Positions 57,069 to 64,000 of a stretch of DNA of 64,000 nucleotides are shown here, piece by piece. The DNA lies in the NCBI GenBank assembly GCA_035626475.1, contig DASPNP010000035.1, forward strand, positions 1 to 64,000, in the 5' to 3' direction. Below the pieces are notes generated by a model. It ran no database searches. It had not been told where the DNA came from and saw only the letters and a list, made by a program, of their open reading frames with translations. Origin of the DNA: DASPKT01 sp035626475 (GTDB lineage Bacteria > Pseudomonadota > Alphaproteobacteria > Azospirillales > Azospirillaceae). Position 1 is the first letter of the stretch. Each line of letters opens with the position of its first letter. The translations under genes were made by a program, and so were the position numbers.

Positions 57069-57846
57069 CGGGCGCCGCCCGCTCGATCAGCGAGACGATC
57101 TTGGCGTCGGTGCCGACCAGCACCCGCGCCTCCCGCCGCTCGATGCCCCCGGCGATGATCTCGCCGGCCTTTTCCGCCGGCAGGCGCAGCATGCGGTCGG
57201 CCTCGGCCCGGCCGCGCGCCACCTCCTCCGGCGGCGCATTCCCGGCCACCCGGGCGCTCCGGGCGATCTGGGTCGCCACGCCGCCCGGATGCACCACCGT
57301 GACGCCGATGTTGGTGCCCAGCAGCTCGTGCCGCAGCGCCTGGGAGAAGCCGCGCACCGCGAACTTGGCCGCCGAATAGGCGGTTTGGCCCGGCGGCGCC
57401 ACCAGCCCATACAGGCTGGAGAGGTTCACCAGCCGCGCCTCGTCGCTCTCCCGCATCAGCGGCAGGAAGGCGCGGGTCATGCGGACCACGCCCCAGAAGT
57501 TGATCTCGAACAGCCATTCGAAATCGGCCTCGGAGACCTGCTCGAAGGTGCCGCCCAGCGCCACGCCGGCATTGTTCACCACGATGTCGGCGCGGCCGTG
57601 CGCCGCCCTGACCACCTCCGGGAAGGCCGCGACGGCGGCGCGGTCGGCCACGTCCAGCCGGTGGCTGCTGACGCGCACGCCGCTTCCGGCCAGCCGCGCC
57701 GTCTCCGCCAGCCCCGCCTCGTTCAGGTCGGACAGCGCCAGGTCGCAGCCTCGTTTCGCCAGCGAAACGGCCAGCGCGCGGCCGATGCCGCTGGCCGCGC
57801 CGGTGATGACCGCCGTGCGTCCCTTCAGCCTCATCCTCTCAGCCAT
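57025..57846 (-). CDS. short-chain dehydrogenase/reductase
   Basis: Encodes 273 residues with the classical SDR features: TGAASGIGRAL for NAD(P) binding near the N-terminus, LDVAD, NNAGV, catalytic Ser in NLSS, Tyr/Lys in YSAAK, and a PGG segment after it. A hydrophobic C-terminal part (IERAAPVTYWSLLSRLM) may associate with membrane. It oxidises or reduces a hydroxyl/carbonyl substrate, probably lipophilic, given its partner: the upstream flavin monooxygenase gene overlaps its start by 8 nt, and both are divergent from a TetR gene. The pair is a common redox operon, with unknown substrate. Confidence 0.9.
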   Translation of the reverse strand: MAERMRLKGRTAVITGAASGIGRALAVSLAKRGCDLALSDLNEAGLAETARLAGSGVRVSSHRLDVADRAAVAAFPEVVRAAHGRADIVVNNAGVALGGTFEQVSEADFEWLFEINFWGVVRMTRAFLPLMRESDEARLVNLSSLYGLVAPPGQTAYSAAKFAVRGFSQALRHELLGTNIGVTVVHPGGVATQIARSARVAGNAPPEEVARGRAEADRMLRLPAEKAGEIIAGGIERREARVLVGTDAKIVSLIERAAPVTYWSLLSRLMRRK

Positions 57847-59335
57847 GCGCCGCCCTCCCCGTCCGTTGGTTCCGCCGCCCGCCGAATTCCATGGTGCCGT
57901 CGTCCACCGCGCCGAAGCGGAGCGCGGCCATGTCCAGCGCGTAGTTCTGGTGCAGGCGCCACGGCTTGGCCGCGCCCTGCCTCGGCAGCGCGTCCATCGC
58001 CCGCTGGACGTAGCCGGAGGTCAGGTCGATGGCCGGCAGCACCTCCATTCCCGCCGCCGGCCGGCGCGGCACGCACCAGGCATGGCCGCGCGCGTCCATA
58101 TGGTTCAGCAGGCGGCAGACATAGCGCGAGGTCAGCTCGCATTTCAGGGTCCAGGAGGCGTTGGTGTAGCCGATCGCGGCCGCCATGTTGGGGATGTCGC
58201 TGAACATCATTCCCTTGTAGGTCAGCGTCTCGGGCAGGCGCACCGGGGCGCCGTCCACGCTCAAGGCCATGCCGCCCATCATCCTGAGCCTCAGCCCGGT
58301 GGCGGTGACGACGATGTCGGCGTCCAGCGCGGCGCCCGAGGCGAGCGCCAGCCCCGTCTCCGTGAAGCGCTCGATCCTGTCGGTCACGACCGAGGCCCGG
58401 CCCGATTTCAGCGCGCGGAACAGGTCGCCGTCCGGCACGAAGCAGACGCGCTGGTCCCAGGGATCGTAGCGGGGAGTGAAGTGCGCCTCGTGGCCCGGCC
58501 CCAGCGCCGCCGCCACGCGCCGCGCCAGCAGCCGCTTCACCAGCTGCGGCCGGCGGCGGGACAGCTGGTAGAAGCCCATGGCGAACAGCACGTTCTTCCA
58601 GCGCGTGGCACCGTGCGCCCAGCGGGTGGGCAGCAGCGCCAGCAGCAGCCGTTCCACCCGATCCCGGCTGGGCAGCGCCACGACGTAGGAAGGGGAGCGC
58701 TGCAGCATGGTGACGTGCACCGCCCGCTCCGCCATGGCCGGCACCAGCGTCACCGCCGTGGCGCCGCTGCCGATCACCACCACGCGCCTGCCGCTGTGGT
58801 CGATGTCCTCGGGCCAGTGCTGGGGATGGACGATACGGCCTCGGAACGATTCCATGCCGGGCCAGGTCGGCGCGTGGCCGGCCTCGTAATCGTAATAGCC
58901 GCTGCAGAGATAGAGGAAGTTGCAGGTGAGGCGCACCGGCCGCCGCTCCGGCCCCGCCTCCGCCTCCACGGTCCAGCGGGCCTCCCCGGTGCTCCAGCGC
59001 GCCGCGGTCACCCGGTGGCCGAAGCGGATGCGCCTGTCGATCCCGAACGCGGCCGCCGTGTCGCGGATATAGTCGCGGATGGACGGGCCGTCGGCGAAGA
59101 CCTTGCCGCCGGTCCAGGGCCGGAAGCTGAAGCCCAGCGTGTACATGTCGCTGTCCGAGCGGATGCCGGGATAGCGGAACAGGTCCCAGGTGCCGCCGAT
59201 GGCGTCGCGCGCCTCCAGGATCGCGAAGCTGCGGCCGGGGCATTCCGTCTGCAGGTAGTAGGCGGCGCCGATGCCGGACAGGCCCGCGCCCACCACCAGC
59301 ACGTCGACATGCGCGGCGTCCGTCGCCTGGCCCAT
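57839..59335 (-). CDS. flavin-containing (Baeyer-Villiger-type) monooxygenase
   Basis: Encodes 498 residues from ATG 59335, backed by AGGAG 7 nt upstream. FAD-binding GAGLSGIGAAYYL at the N-terminus, then GGTWDLFRYPGIRSDSDMYTLG (Asp-rich BVMO/FMO region), the fingerprint-like F-RGRIVHPQHWPEDIDHSG and NADPH-binding VIGSGATAVTLVPAM. The BVMO fingerprint FxGxxxHxxxWP is well represented as FRGRIVHPQHWP. It inserts oxygen into a ketone or oxygenates a lipophilic substrate; the SDR downstream would supply or remove the carbonyl. It resembles mycobacterial MymA-type genes. Divergent from TetR 59480-60130. Confidence 0.9.
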   Translation of the reverse strand: MGQATDAAHVDVLVVGAGLSGIGAAYYLQTECPGRSFAILEARDAIGGTWDLFRYPGIRSDSDMYTLGFSFRPWTGGKVFADGPSIRDYIRDTAAAFGIDRRIRFGHRVTAARWSTGEARWTVEAEAGPERRPVRLTCNFLYLCSGYYDYEAGHAPTWPGMESFRGRIVHPQHWPEDIDHSGRRVVVIGSGATAVTLVPAMAERAVHVTMLQRSPSYVVALPSRDRVERLLLALLPTRWAHGATRWKNVLFAMGFYQLSRRRPQLVKRLLARRVAAALGPGHEAHFTPRYDPWDQRVCFVPDGDLFRALKSGRASVVTDRIERFTETGLALASGAALDADIVVTATGLRLRMMGGMALSVDGAPVRLPETLTYKGMMFSDIPNMAAAIGYTNASWTLKCELTSRYVCRLLNHMDARGHAWCVPRRPAAGMEVLPAIDLTSGYVQRAMDALPRQGAAKPWRLHQNYALDMAALRFGAVDDGTMEFGGRRNQRTGRAAHG

Positions 59336-59407
59336 CCGATGCTCCTCCCCTCGCCCGCCTCTTCCGGCCATGGACCGGGCCGGGCGCGGCTGGCATAGTG
59401 GCAGCCT

Positions 59408-59421
59408 AAGGTGAACACCTT
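59408..59421. promoter_or_regulatory. candidate TetR operator
   Basis: AAGGTG-AA-CACCTT is a 6-bp perfect inverted repeat with a 2-nt centre, in the 144-bp divergent region between the monooxygenase (start 59335) and the TetR gene (start 59480). This position fits autoregulation and control of the redox operon. Confidence 0.55.
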
Positions 59422-59479
59422 GGATCGGTCAACAGGCGTCCACCTCGGGCGGGCCGGGAACGGGCGGGGGAAAGGCGGC

Positions 59480-60130
59480 ATGGCGAACGGGACGGCGGCG
59501 GGTCGGCCGAAGACGCGGGAGCGGATCCTTGCCGTGTGCCAGACCCTGTTCAACGAGCGCGGCCCGGCCGACGTGACGACGGCGGAGATCGCGGCGACGC
59601 TCGGCATCAACGAGGGCAACCTCTACTACCATTTCCAGCGCAAGGAGCAGATGCTGGAGGCCCTGTTCGAGGCGTTCGAGCGGGAGCTGGGCCGCGTCGC
59701 CGCCGCCGACCTGGAGTATGGCGGCGATCCCACGCACTATGCCGATTATCTGCGCGGCTGGTTCGGGCTGATGTGGGAATGGCGCTTCTTCTACCGCGAC
59801 GGGGCCACCGTCCACCGCCTGGCGCCGGGGCTGCGCGCCCGCATCCAGAGCCTGTCCGACCAGGGTCAGGCGGAAATCCGCCGCGCCATGGCCGCCATGC
59901 GCGCCGCCGGCCTGATCGACGGTACGCCGGAGGAACTGGAACGGGTGATGGTGAACGCCTGGATCGTCTCCACCTACTGGATCGACTATCTGCGGACCCG
60001 CCACGCCGTCACCGCCATCACCCGCGAACATCTGGACTGGGGCGCCGCGCAGGTCATCGGCCTGTACGCCCCCTACCTGACGCCGGAGGGCATGAGGATC
60101 GCCCGTGCTGGGGGAGCCGCCCCGGCCTGA
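59480..60130 (+). CDS. TetR-family transcriptional regulator
   Basis: Encodes 216 residues. The start at 59480 (MANGTAAGRPKTR) has GGGGGAAAGG just upstream. N-terminal helix-turn-helix: RILAVCQTLFNERG, VTTAEIAATLGINEGNLYYHF, RKEQMLEALF. The C-terminal ligand-binding half has WFGLMWEWRFFYRDG and WIVSTYWIDYLR, aromatic-rich, suited to a hydrophobic ligand. It most likely represses the divergent FMO-SDR operon through the palindrome at 59408. Confidence 0.9.
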   Translation: MANGTAAGRPKTRERILAVCQTLFNERGPADVTTAEIAATLGINEGNLYYHFQRKEQMLEALFEAFERELGRVAAADLEYGGDPTHYADYLRGWFGLMWEWRFFYRDGATVHRLAPGLRARIQSLSDQGQAEIRRAMAAMRAAGLIDGTPEELERVMVNAWIVSTYWIDYLRTRHAVTAITREHLDWGAAQVIGLYAPYLTPEGMRIARAGGAAPA

Positions 60131-60131
60131 G

Positions 60132-60201
60132 ATTTCGATAAGTTTCAAAATATCTGCTTGACCGGCAGGGGCGATACCGATATTTCTGTGTCTATCGAAA
60201 T
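60132..60201. promoter_or_regulatory. promoter flanked by ArsR-like inverted operator halves
   Basis: ATTTCGATA (60132-60140) and its exact complement TATCGAAAT (60193-60201) flank a promoter of the form TTGACC (60158-60163), 17 bp, TATTTC (60181-60186). ATCGAAA/TTTCGAT elements recur in the arsR-arsC intergenic region, so ArsR is the likely ligand-responsive repressor here. Confidence 0.5.
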
Positions 60202-60214
60202 ATTGGAGGTCGCC

Positions 60215-60358
60215 ATGCCCCTCGTCACTGTCCTGGCCCGTCTCCTCGCTGGCCTGTTCCCCACCGGCCGTGCCTCCCGTCAGGCCGTCCTGCCTTCCGC
60301 CTCGGCCCACCTGCTGGCCGATATCGGCGCGGTCTGCTGCCGTCCCGGCTTCCGCTGA
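60215..60358 (+). CDS. 47-residue DUF1127-like protein
   Basis: A GGAGG site 5 nt before ATG 60215 supports this short gene. The peptide has an arginine/Leu N-terminal part (VLARLLAGLFPTGRASRQ) and the ending ASAHLLADIGAVCCRPGF, which matches the DUF1127 signature 'L.D.GL.R' only in part (HLLADIGA). It ends with adjacent cysteines (CC), which could bind arsenite or metal. The gene opens the arsenic cluster, 102 nt before the flavoprotein gene, and is preceded by the candidate ArsR-regulated promoter. Confidence 0.55.
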   Translation: MPLVTVLARLLAGLFPTGRASRQAVLPSASAHLLADIGAVCCRPGFR

Positions 60359-60460
60359 GGCGAGATCGTCCAAGGCGAGATCGCGCCGTATATTTCCACA
60401 TTTCTCTAACCGTCGTGCCGAACCCGCGCTAAGCTGGCGGCACCCGCCCCGGAGGCAGCC

Positions 60461-61831
60461 ATGAGCACACTTCCCATCGTCGTCATCGGCGCCGGCCCGG
60501 TGGGCCTGGCCGCCGCGTCCCACCTGCTGGCGCGGGGACTGGAGCCGCTGGTTCTGGAGGCAGGCGCGGAGATCGCGGCGAATGTCCTGGACTGGGGGCA
60601 TGTCCGGATCTTCTCGCCCTGGCGCTACAACATCGACAAGGCCGCCCGCGCGCTGCTGGAGCGCCGGGGCTGGCAGGCGCCCGACGCCGACGGGCTGCCC
60701 ACCGGCGCGGAGCTGGTGGAGCGCTATCTGCGCCCCCTGGCGGAGCTGCCGGAGATCGCCCCGCGCCTGCGCCTGTCACACCGGGTCACCTCCATCACCC
60801 GGCAGGCGGTCGACAAGGTGAAGACCACCGGCCGCGAGGCCTCGCCCTTCCTGCTGCGGGTGGAGACGCCCAAGGGCGAGACGGAAATCCTGGCGGCCGC
60901 CGTGCTGGACGCCTCGGGCACCTGGACCTCGCCCAGCCCGATGGGCGCCAACGGCGTGCCGGCGCTGGGCGAGGCCCGGCATGGCGGGCGCATCCGCTAC
61001 GGCATCCCCGACGCGCTGGGCGCCGAGCGGGCCCGCTATGCGGGACGCCGCACGGTGGTCGTCGGCTCCGGCCATTCCGCCGCCAACGCGCTGCTGGACC
61101 TCGCGACGCTGGCGGCGCAGGCGCCGGGCACCTCGGTGGTGTGGGCCGTGCGCGGCACCGACCTGCGCCGGGCCTTCGGCGGCGGCGAGGCCGACGCGCT
61201 GGCCGCCCGGGGCGCCCTGGGCTCGGCCCTGAAGGCGCTGCGGGCCGGCGGCGCAGTGGAGATCGTCACCGGCTTCCGCGCCGCCCGGGTCGAGGAGGAT
61301 GGCGGCGCCCTCGCCCTCACCGGCCAGGACGGGCACCGGATCGACGGGCTGGACGAGCTGGTGGTCGCCACCGGCCAGCGCCCCGACCTGGCGATCACCC
61401 GCGAGCTGCGCCTGGGCCTGGACCCCTGGCTGGAATGCACGGAAGCGCTGGGCCCGCTGATCGACCCGAACCTGCACAGCTGCGGCACGGTGCGGCCGCA
61501 CGGCGTGCGCGAGCTGTCGCATCCCGAGCCGGGCTTCTGGACCGTGGGCATCAAGAGCTACGGCCGGGCGCCGACCTTCCTGATGGCGACCGGCTACGAG
61601 CAGGTGCGCTCCGTCGCCGCCTTCCTGGCCGGCGACCTGGAGGCCGCGCTCGACGTGCAGCTCGACCTGCCGGAGACGGGCGTCTGCAGCACCGACCTGG
61701 CGCGGCCGGCGGCGGCCGAGGCCGGCTGCTGCGGCCCGGCCGAACCGGTGCCGGCGCCCGCCTCCTGCGGCACCGGTTCCTGCGGCACGTCGAAGCCGGA
61801 ACCGGCCGGCTGCCGCGCGGGGGCGTGTTGA
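60461..61831 (+). CDS. arsenic-cluster FAD-dependent oxidoreductase (ArsO-like) with Cys-rich tail
   Basis: Encodes 456 residues. FAD-binding GAGPVGLAAASHLL at the N-terminus, a second dinucleotide site VVGSGHSAANALLDL in the middle, and an ATGQRPDLAITREL segment typical of pyridine nucleotide-disulphide-type flavoproteins. The last ~45 residues are unusual: GCCGPAEPVPAPASCGTGSC followed by CGTSKPEPAGCRAGAC-type text, eight cysteines, which could chelate arsenic or zinc. ArsO-like flavin monooxygenases occur in ars operons; substrate is unproven. GGAGGCAGCC precedes ATG 60461. It overlaps the MFS gene by 7 nt. Confidence 0.75.
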   Translation: MSTLPIVVIGAGPVGLAAASHLLARGLEPLVLEAGAEIAANVLDWGHVRIFSPWRYNIDKAARALLERRGWQAPDADGLPTGAELVERYLRPLAELPEIAPRLRLSHRVTSITRQAVDKVKTTGREASPFLLRVETPKGETEILAAAVLDASGTWTSPSPMGANGVPALGEARHGGRIRYGIPDALGAERARYAGRRTVVVGSGHSAANALLDLATLAAQAPGTSVVWAVRGTDLRRAFGGGEADALAARGALGSALKALRAGGAVEIVTGFRAARVEEDGGALALTGQDGHRIDGLDELVVATGQRPDLAITRELRLGLDPWLECTEALGPLIDPNLHSCGTVRPHGVRELSHPEPGFWTVGIKSYGRAPTFLMATGYEQVRSVAAFLAGDLEAALDVQLDLPETGVCSTDLARPAAAEAGCCGPAEPVPAPASCGTGSCGTSKPEPAGCRAGAC

Positions 61832-63051
61832 GCGGGGCGGCGGCCGGGGCGGCCGCGCCCGGGCCGCACACCCTGTTCCTGGCCGGGCTGGGCGTCGGGC
61901 AGATCGTGTCCTGGGGCACGCTGATCTACGCCTTCCCGCTGCTGGCCGGACCCATGGCGGCGGAGACCGGCTGGAGCTGGACGGAGACCTACCTGCTGGC
62001 GTCGCTGGCGCTGGGCATCGGGGCGCTGTTCTCCTACCATCTCGGCAGCGCCATCGACCGGGGCCACGGCCGGCTGGTCATGGCCGGCGGCTCGCTGCTG
62101 TCGGCGGCCATGCTCTGGGCCTGGTCGGCGACGGAGGGGGGATGGCCGCTGGTGGCGGTCTTCGCCGGCATCGGCCTCGCCCAGTCCATGACGCTGTACG
62201 AGCCCGCCTTCGCCGTGGTGGCCCGGCGCTTCGGCGCGGATGCGCGGCGCGGCATCACGACCTTGACGCTCTGGGGCGGCTTCGCCTCCACGGTCTTCGT
62301 GCCGCTGACCCAGCTGCTGATGGACCAGCTGGGCTGGCGCGGCGCGCTGCAGGTGCTGGCGGCCCTGCACCTGGCGCTCTGCCTGCCGCTGCACCTGGCC
62401 GTCATCGAGCGCCTGCCGCCCAAGGCCGCGACACCCGGCGTGACGACCGACGACCCCGACCGGGGCGCCGTCGGCTGGGCGCTGCGCCAGCCGGCCTTCT
62501 GGGCGCTGGCCGCCTGCTTCACCCTCTACTACGCCACCTTCTCCGGCCTCAGCTTCCACATGTACCCGCTGCTGGCCGAGCGCGGCCTTCCGGCGGCGGA
62601 GGTGGTGGGCGTCATGGCGCTGATCGGGCCGGCGCAGGTGGCCGGCCGGATGCTGGTGGCGGCGGTCGCGGCGAAGGCCTCCATCCGCGCGGTCGGCCTC
62701 GCCACGACGCTGACGCTGCCGGTCTCCATGGCGATGCTGCTGGCGCCGGGCGGGGGCTTGGCGCTGATGGCGGCGTTCGCGCTGGTCTACGGCGCCGCCA
62801 ACGGCATCATGACCATCGTGCGCGGCGCGGCCGTGCCGGAGATGCTGACGCGGCGGGCCTATGGCGCCGTGAACGGGCTGATGGCGGTGCCGACCCTGGC
62901 GGTGCGCGCTCTGGCGCCGACTCTGGTGGCCCTGCTGTGGACCGCGACCGGCTCCTACGCCGCCGTGGTCGTGGCGGCGGTGCTGACCTGCCTCGCTGTG
63001 GTGGTGAGCTTCGCGGCCGCCGCCTGGACCCGGCCTAGCGGCAACCCTTGA
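61825..63051 (+). CDS. MFS exporter of the arsenic cluster (ArsK-like)
   Basis: Encodes 408 residues with about twelve hydrophobic segments, starting with TLFLAGLGVGQIVSWGTLIYAFPLL. Charged loop EPAFAVVARRFGADARRG and the inverted-repeat MFS layout with a central charged linker (~200-220) support a proton-driven transporter. The neighbouring flavoprotein, ArsR and ArsC suggest export of arsenite or organoarsenicals, as for ArsK. The start is not ATG: GTG 61825 or TTG 61828 overlapping the upstream TGA; GTG was chosen. The 3' end overlaps the convergent arsR gene by 17 nt. Confidence 0.8.
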   Translation: MLSGAAAGAAAPGPHTLFLAGLGVGQIVSWGTLIYAFPLLAGPMAAETGWSWTETYLLASLALGIGALFSYHLGSAIDRGHGRLVMAGGSLLSAAMLWAWSATEGGWPLVAVFAGIGLAQSMTLYEPAFAVVARRFGADARRGITTLTLWGGFASTVFVPLTQLLMDQLGWRGALQVLAALHLALCLPLHLAVIERLPPKAATPGVTTDDPDRGAVGWALRQPAFWALAACFTLYYATFSGLSFHMYPLLAERGLPAAEVVGVMALIGPAQVAGRMLVAAVAAKASIRAVGLATTLTLPVSMAMLLAPGGGLALMAAFALVYGAANGIMTIVRGAAVPEMLTRRAYGAVNGLMAVPTLAVRALAPTLVALLWTATGSYAAVVVAAVLTCLAVVVSFAAAAWTRPSGNP

Positions 63052-63370
63052 CCGCCTCGGGCGCCGATCCGTCCGCCGGGCGCTGGCAGCATTGCTCGGT
63101 CAGGAAGCCCAGCAGCGCGTCCATCCGGGGATAAACCGGGCGGCAGTAGAGCGTGCGGCCGTCGCGCACCTGCTCCACCAGCCCGGCCGTGACCAGCTGC
63201 TTGATGTGGTGCGAGAGGGTGGAGGGCACCACGCCCAGCTCCTCGCCGATGACGCCGACCGGAATGCCGCCGTCGCCGCCCTGCACCAGCCGGCGGTAGA
63301 TCGCCAGCCGCGTGGGGTGCCCGAGTTCGGCGAAGCAGAGGGCGGCGGTCTCCAGGGTCATGCTGTTCAT
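63035..63370 (-). CDS. arsR: ArsR-family repressor
   Basis: Encodes 111 residues: ALCFAELGHPTRLAIYRRLVQ, then the winged helix GEELGVVPSTLSHHIKQLVTAGLVEQVRDGRTLYC. Candidate inducer cysteines are Cys12, Cys76 and the pair Cys94-Cys95 in TEQCC near the C-terminus; the ELCVCDL motif of the plasmid type is absent, so arsenite would bind through the C-terminal pair, as in the AfArsR/CgArsR classes. Divergent from arsC and convergent with the MFS gene. ATG 63361 is an alternative start. Confidence 0.9.
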   Translation of the reverse strand: MNSMTLETAALCFAELGHPTRLAIYRRLVQGGDGGIPVGVIGEELGVVPSTLSHHIKQLVTAGLVEQVRDGRTLYCRPVYPRMDALLGFLTEQCCQRPADGSAPEAVKGCR

Positions 63371-63433
63371 CGGTCGGCGGTCCCGTCACGGTGTCCCCCG
63401 AAGATGGGGCCGGTGCTCCTGGAATTCCAGAAT

Positions 63434-63492
63434 CATCGAAAGTTCACATCTCGGCCGTTGACGCCGGGTATCTGTTCCATGCATTTCGAAAG
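63434..63492. promoter_or_regulatory. arsR-arsC intergenic control region
   Basis: CATCGAAAG (63434-63442) and ATTTCGAAAG (63483-63492) share the core of the flanking elements at 60132-60201. Between them lies a promoter-like TTGACG (63458-63463) with a 17-bp spacer and weak -10 GCATTT. This suits repression of arsC and autoregulation by ArsR. Confidence 0.45.
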
Positions 63493-63530
63493 ATGGAACC
63501 GATATCCTTCCCCCGCCGACGGAGCCTTCC

Positions 63531-64000
63531 GTGTCCGACCGCGTGCTGAACGTCCTGTTCCTCTGCACCCACAACAGCGCCCGCTCGGTCATGGCGGAGT
63601 GCCTGCTGAACCGGGAGGGCCGGGGCCGCTTCCGGGCCTTCAGCGCCGGCAGCCGGCCGTCCGGCAGGATCAACCCCTTCGTCCGCGACCTGCTGGAGCG
63701 GCAGGGCTTCGAGGTCGCGGGCCTGCGCTCCAAGACATGGGATGAGTTCGCGGCGCCGGACGCGCCCCTGATGGACATGATCATCACCGTCTGCGACAGC
63801 GCCGCCGGCGAGGTGTGCCCAGTCTGGCCGGGGCACCCTATCTCCGCGCATTGGAGCTTCCCGGACCCGTCCGGCGCCACCGGGTCCGATGCCGAGAAGG
63901 CGGCCCTCACCGCCGACGTGTTCCGCCAGATCCGCAACCGCGTCCAACTGCTGGCGAGCCTGCCGGCGGCGGGGCTGGAGCGGCTGGCGCTGAAAGGGCA
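63531..64000 (+). CDS. arsC: arsenate reductase ArsC, low-molecular-weight phosphatase type (truncated by window)
   Basis: GTG 63531 has GGAG 6 nt upstream; the frame is open to the right edge. The 156 residues visible contain the P-loop CTHNSAR (Cys12-x5-Arg18), a second and third cysteine at Cys88 and Cys96 (TVCDSAAGEVCP), and the general acid Asp112 in FPDPSG. This is the thioredoxin/LMW-PTP-type ArsC that reduces arsenate to arsenite for export. The end of the protein lies just beyond the window. Confidence 0.92.
   Translation, partial: MSDRVLNVLFLCTHNSARSVMAECLLNREGRGRFRAFSAGSRPSGRINPFVRDLLERQGFEVAGLRSKTWDEFAAPDAPLMDMIITVCDSAAGEVCPVWPGHPISAHWSFPDPSGATGSDAEKAALTADVFRQIRNRVQLLASLPAAGLERLALKG

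Noticed and set aside
61141..61824. Extended N-terminus of the MFS gene
   Set aside because: The upstream part of this frame is an arginine-rich shadow of the flavoprotein gene; hydrophobic MFS sequence starts only after 61825.

Overview
The window is about 64 kb of high-GC DNA. Gene content (PAS-rich sensor kinases with stand-alone receivers, HWE-type kinase, DUF1127-like small protein, GTA/phage-style muramidase and holin, TetR-FMO-SDR cluster) points to an alphaproteobacterium, most plausibly Rhodospirillales/Azospirillaceae. That placement is an inference; there is no rRNA here to test it.

Layout. (1) 1-10.2 kb is an accessory, mobile-element-scarred region: the tail of a chemotaxis receptor, a phage-type lysis cassette (muramidase, holin, membrane protein), an array of three displaced Rhs C-terminal modules with two tip/immunity pairs, a secreted protein beside a possible lysozyme-like protein, a phage DUF4376 gene broken by an amber codon, and an IS30-like element that kept its ends but lost its catalytic core. 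GC drops inside the Rhs tips and the genes at 7.3-8.8 kb, as expected for transferred DNA. (2) 10.2-18.7 kb holds a thioesterase and a signalling block: a receiver-PAS-HWE kinase, two single-domain receivers, a Crp/Fnr regulator and a three-gene kinase-kinase-receiver operon coupled by ATGA overlaps. (3) 19.0-42.9 kb is one long plus-strand locus: a 6002-residue cadherin-like adhesin with an N-terminal LEPR motif and DUF4347, followed by a TolC/NodT outer-membrane lipoprotein, a periplasmic adaptor, a membrane-anchored adaptor with a large cytosolic N-terminal domain, and a PqqD-like/M50 peptidase/HlyD fusion. No ABC ATPase is present, so this looks like a dedicated non-canonical export route for the giant adhesin. 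(4) 43.2-44.8 kb encodes a histidine kinase that ends in a photoactive-yellow-protein (PYP) domain with the chromophore cysteine conserved. (5) 45.8-51.4 kb is a chaperone-usher pilus cluster with three DUF4402 subunits. (6) 52.4-53.3 kb is a FlhD/FlhC-like activator pair, then tRNA-Asp. (7) 53.6-60.1 kb has a large UPF1-like helicase, an SDR and flavin monooxygenase operon and its divergent TetR regulator. (8) 60.1-64 kb is an arsenic-resistance cluster (DUF1127-like peptide, flavoprotein with a cysteine-rich tail, MFS exporter, ArsR, truncated ArsC).

How the parts may work together. Regions 2-6 read as an attachment/motility decision island: sensor kinases sit divergently from the adhesin and share a palindrome-rich intergenic region with it, a predicted blue-light sensor kinase follows the secretion genes, a pilus cluster comes next, and a FlhDC-like master-regulator pair closes the block. 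The individual gene calls rest on visible motifs; the functional linkage is inference from gene order.
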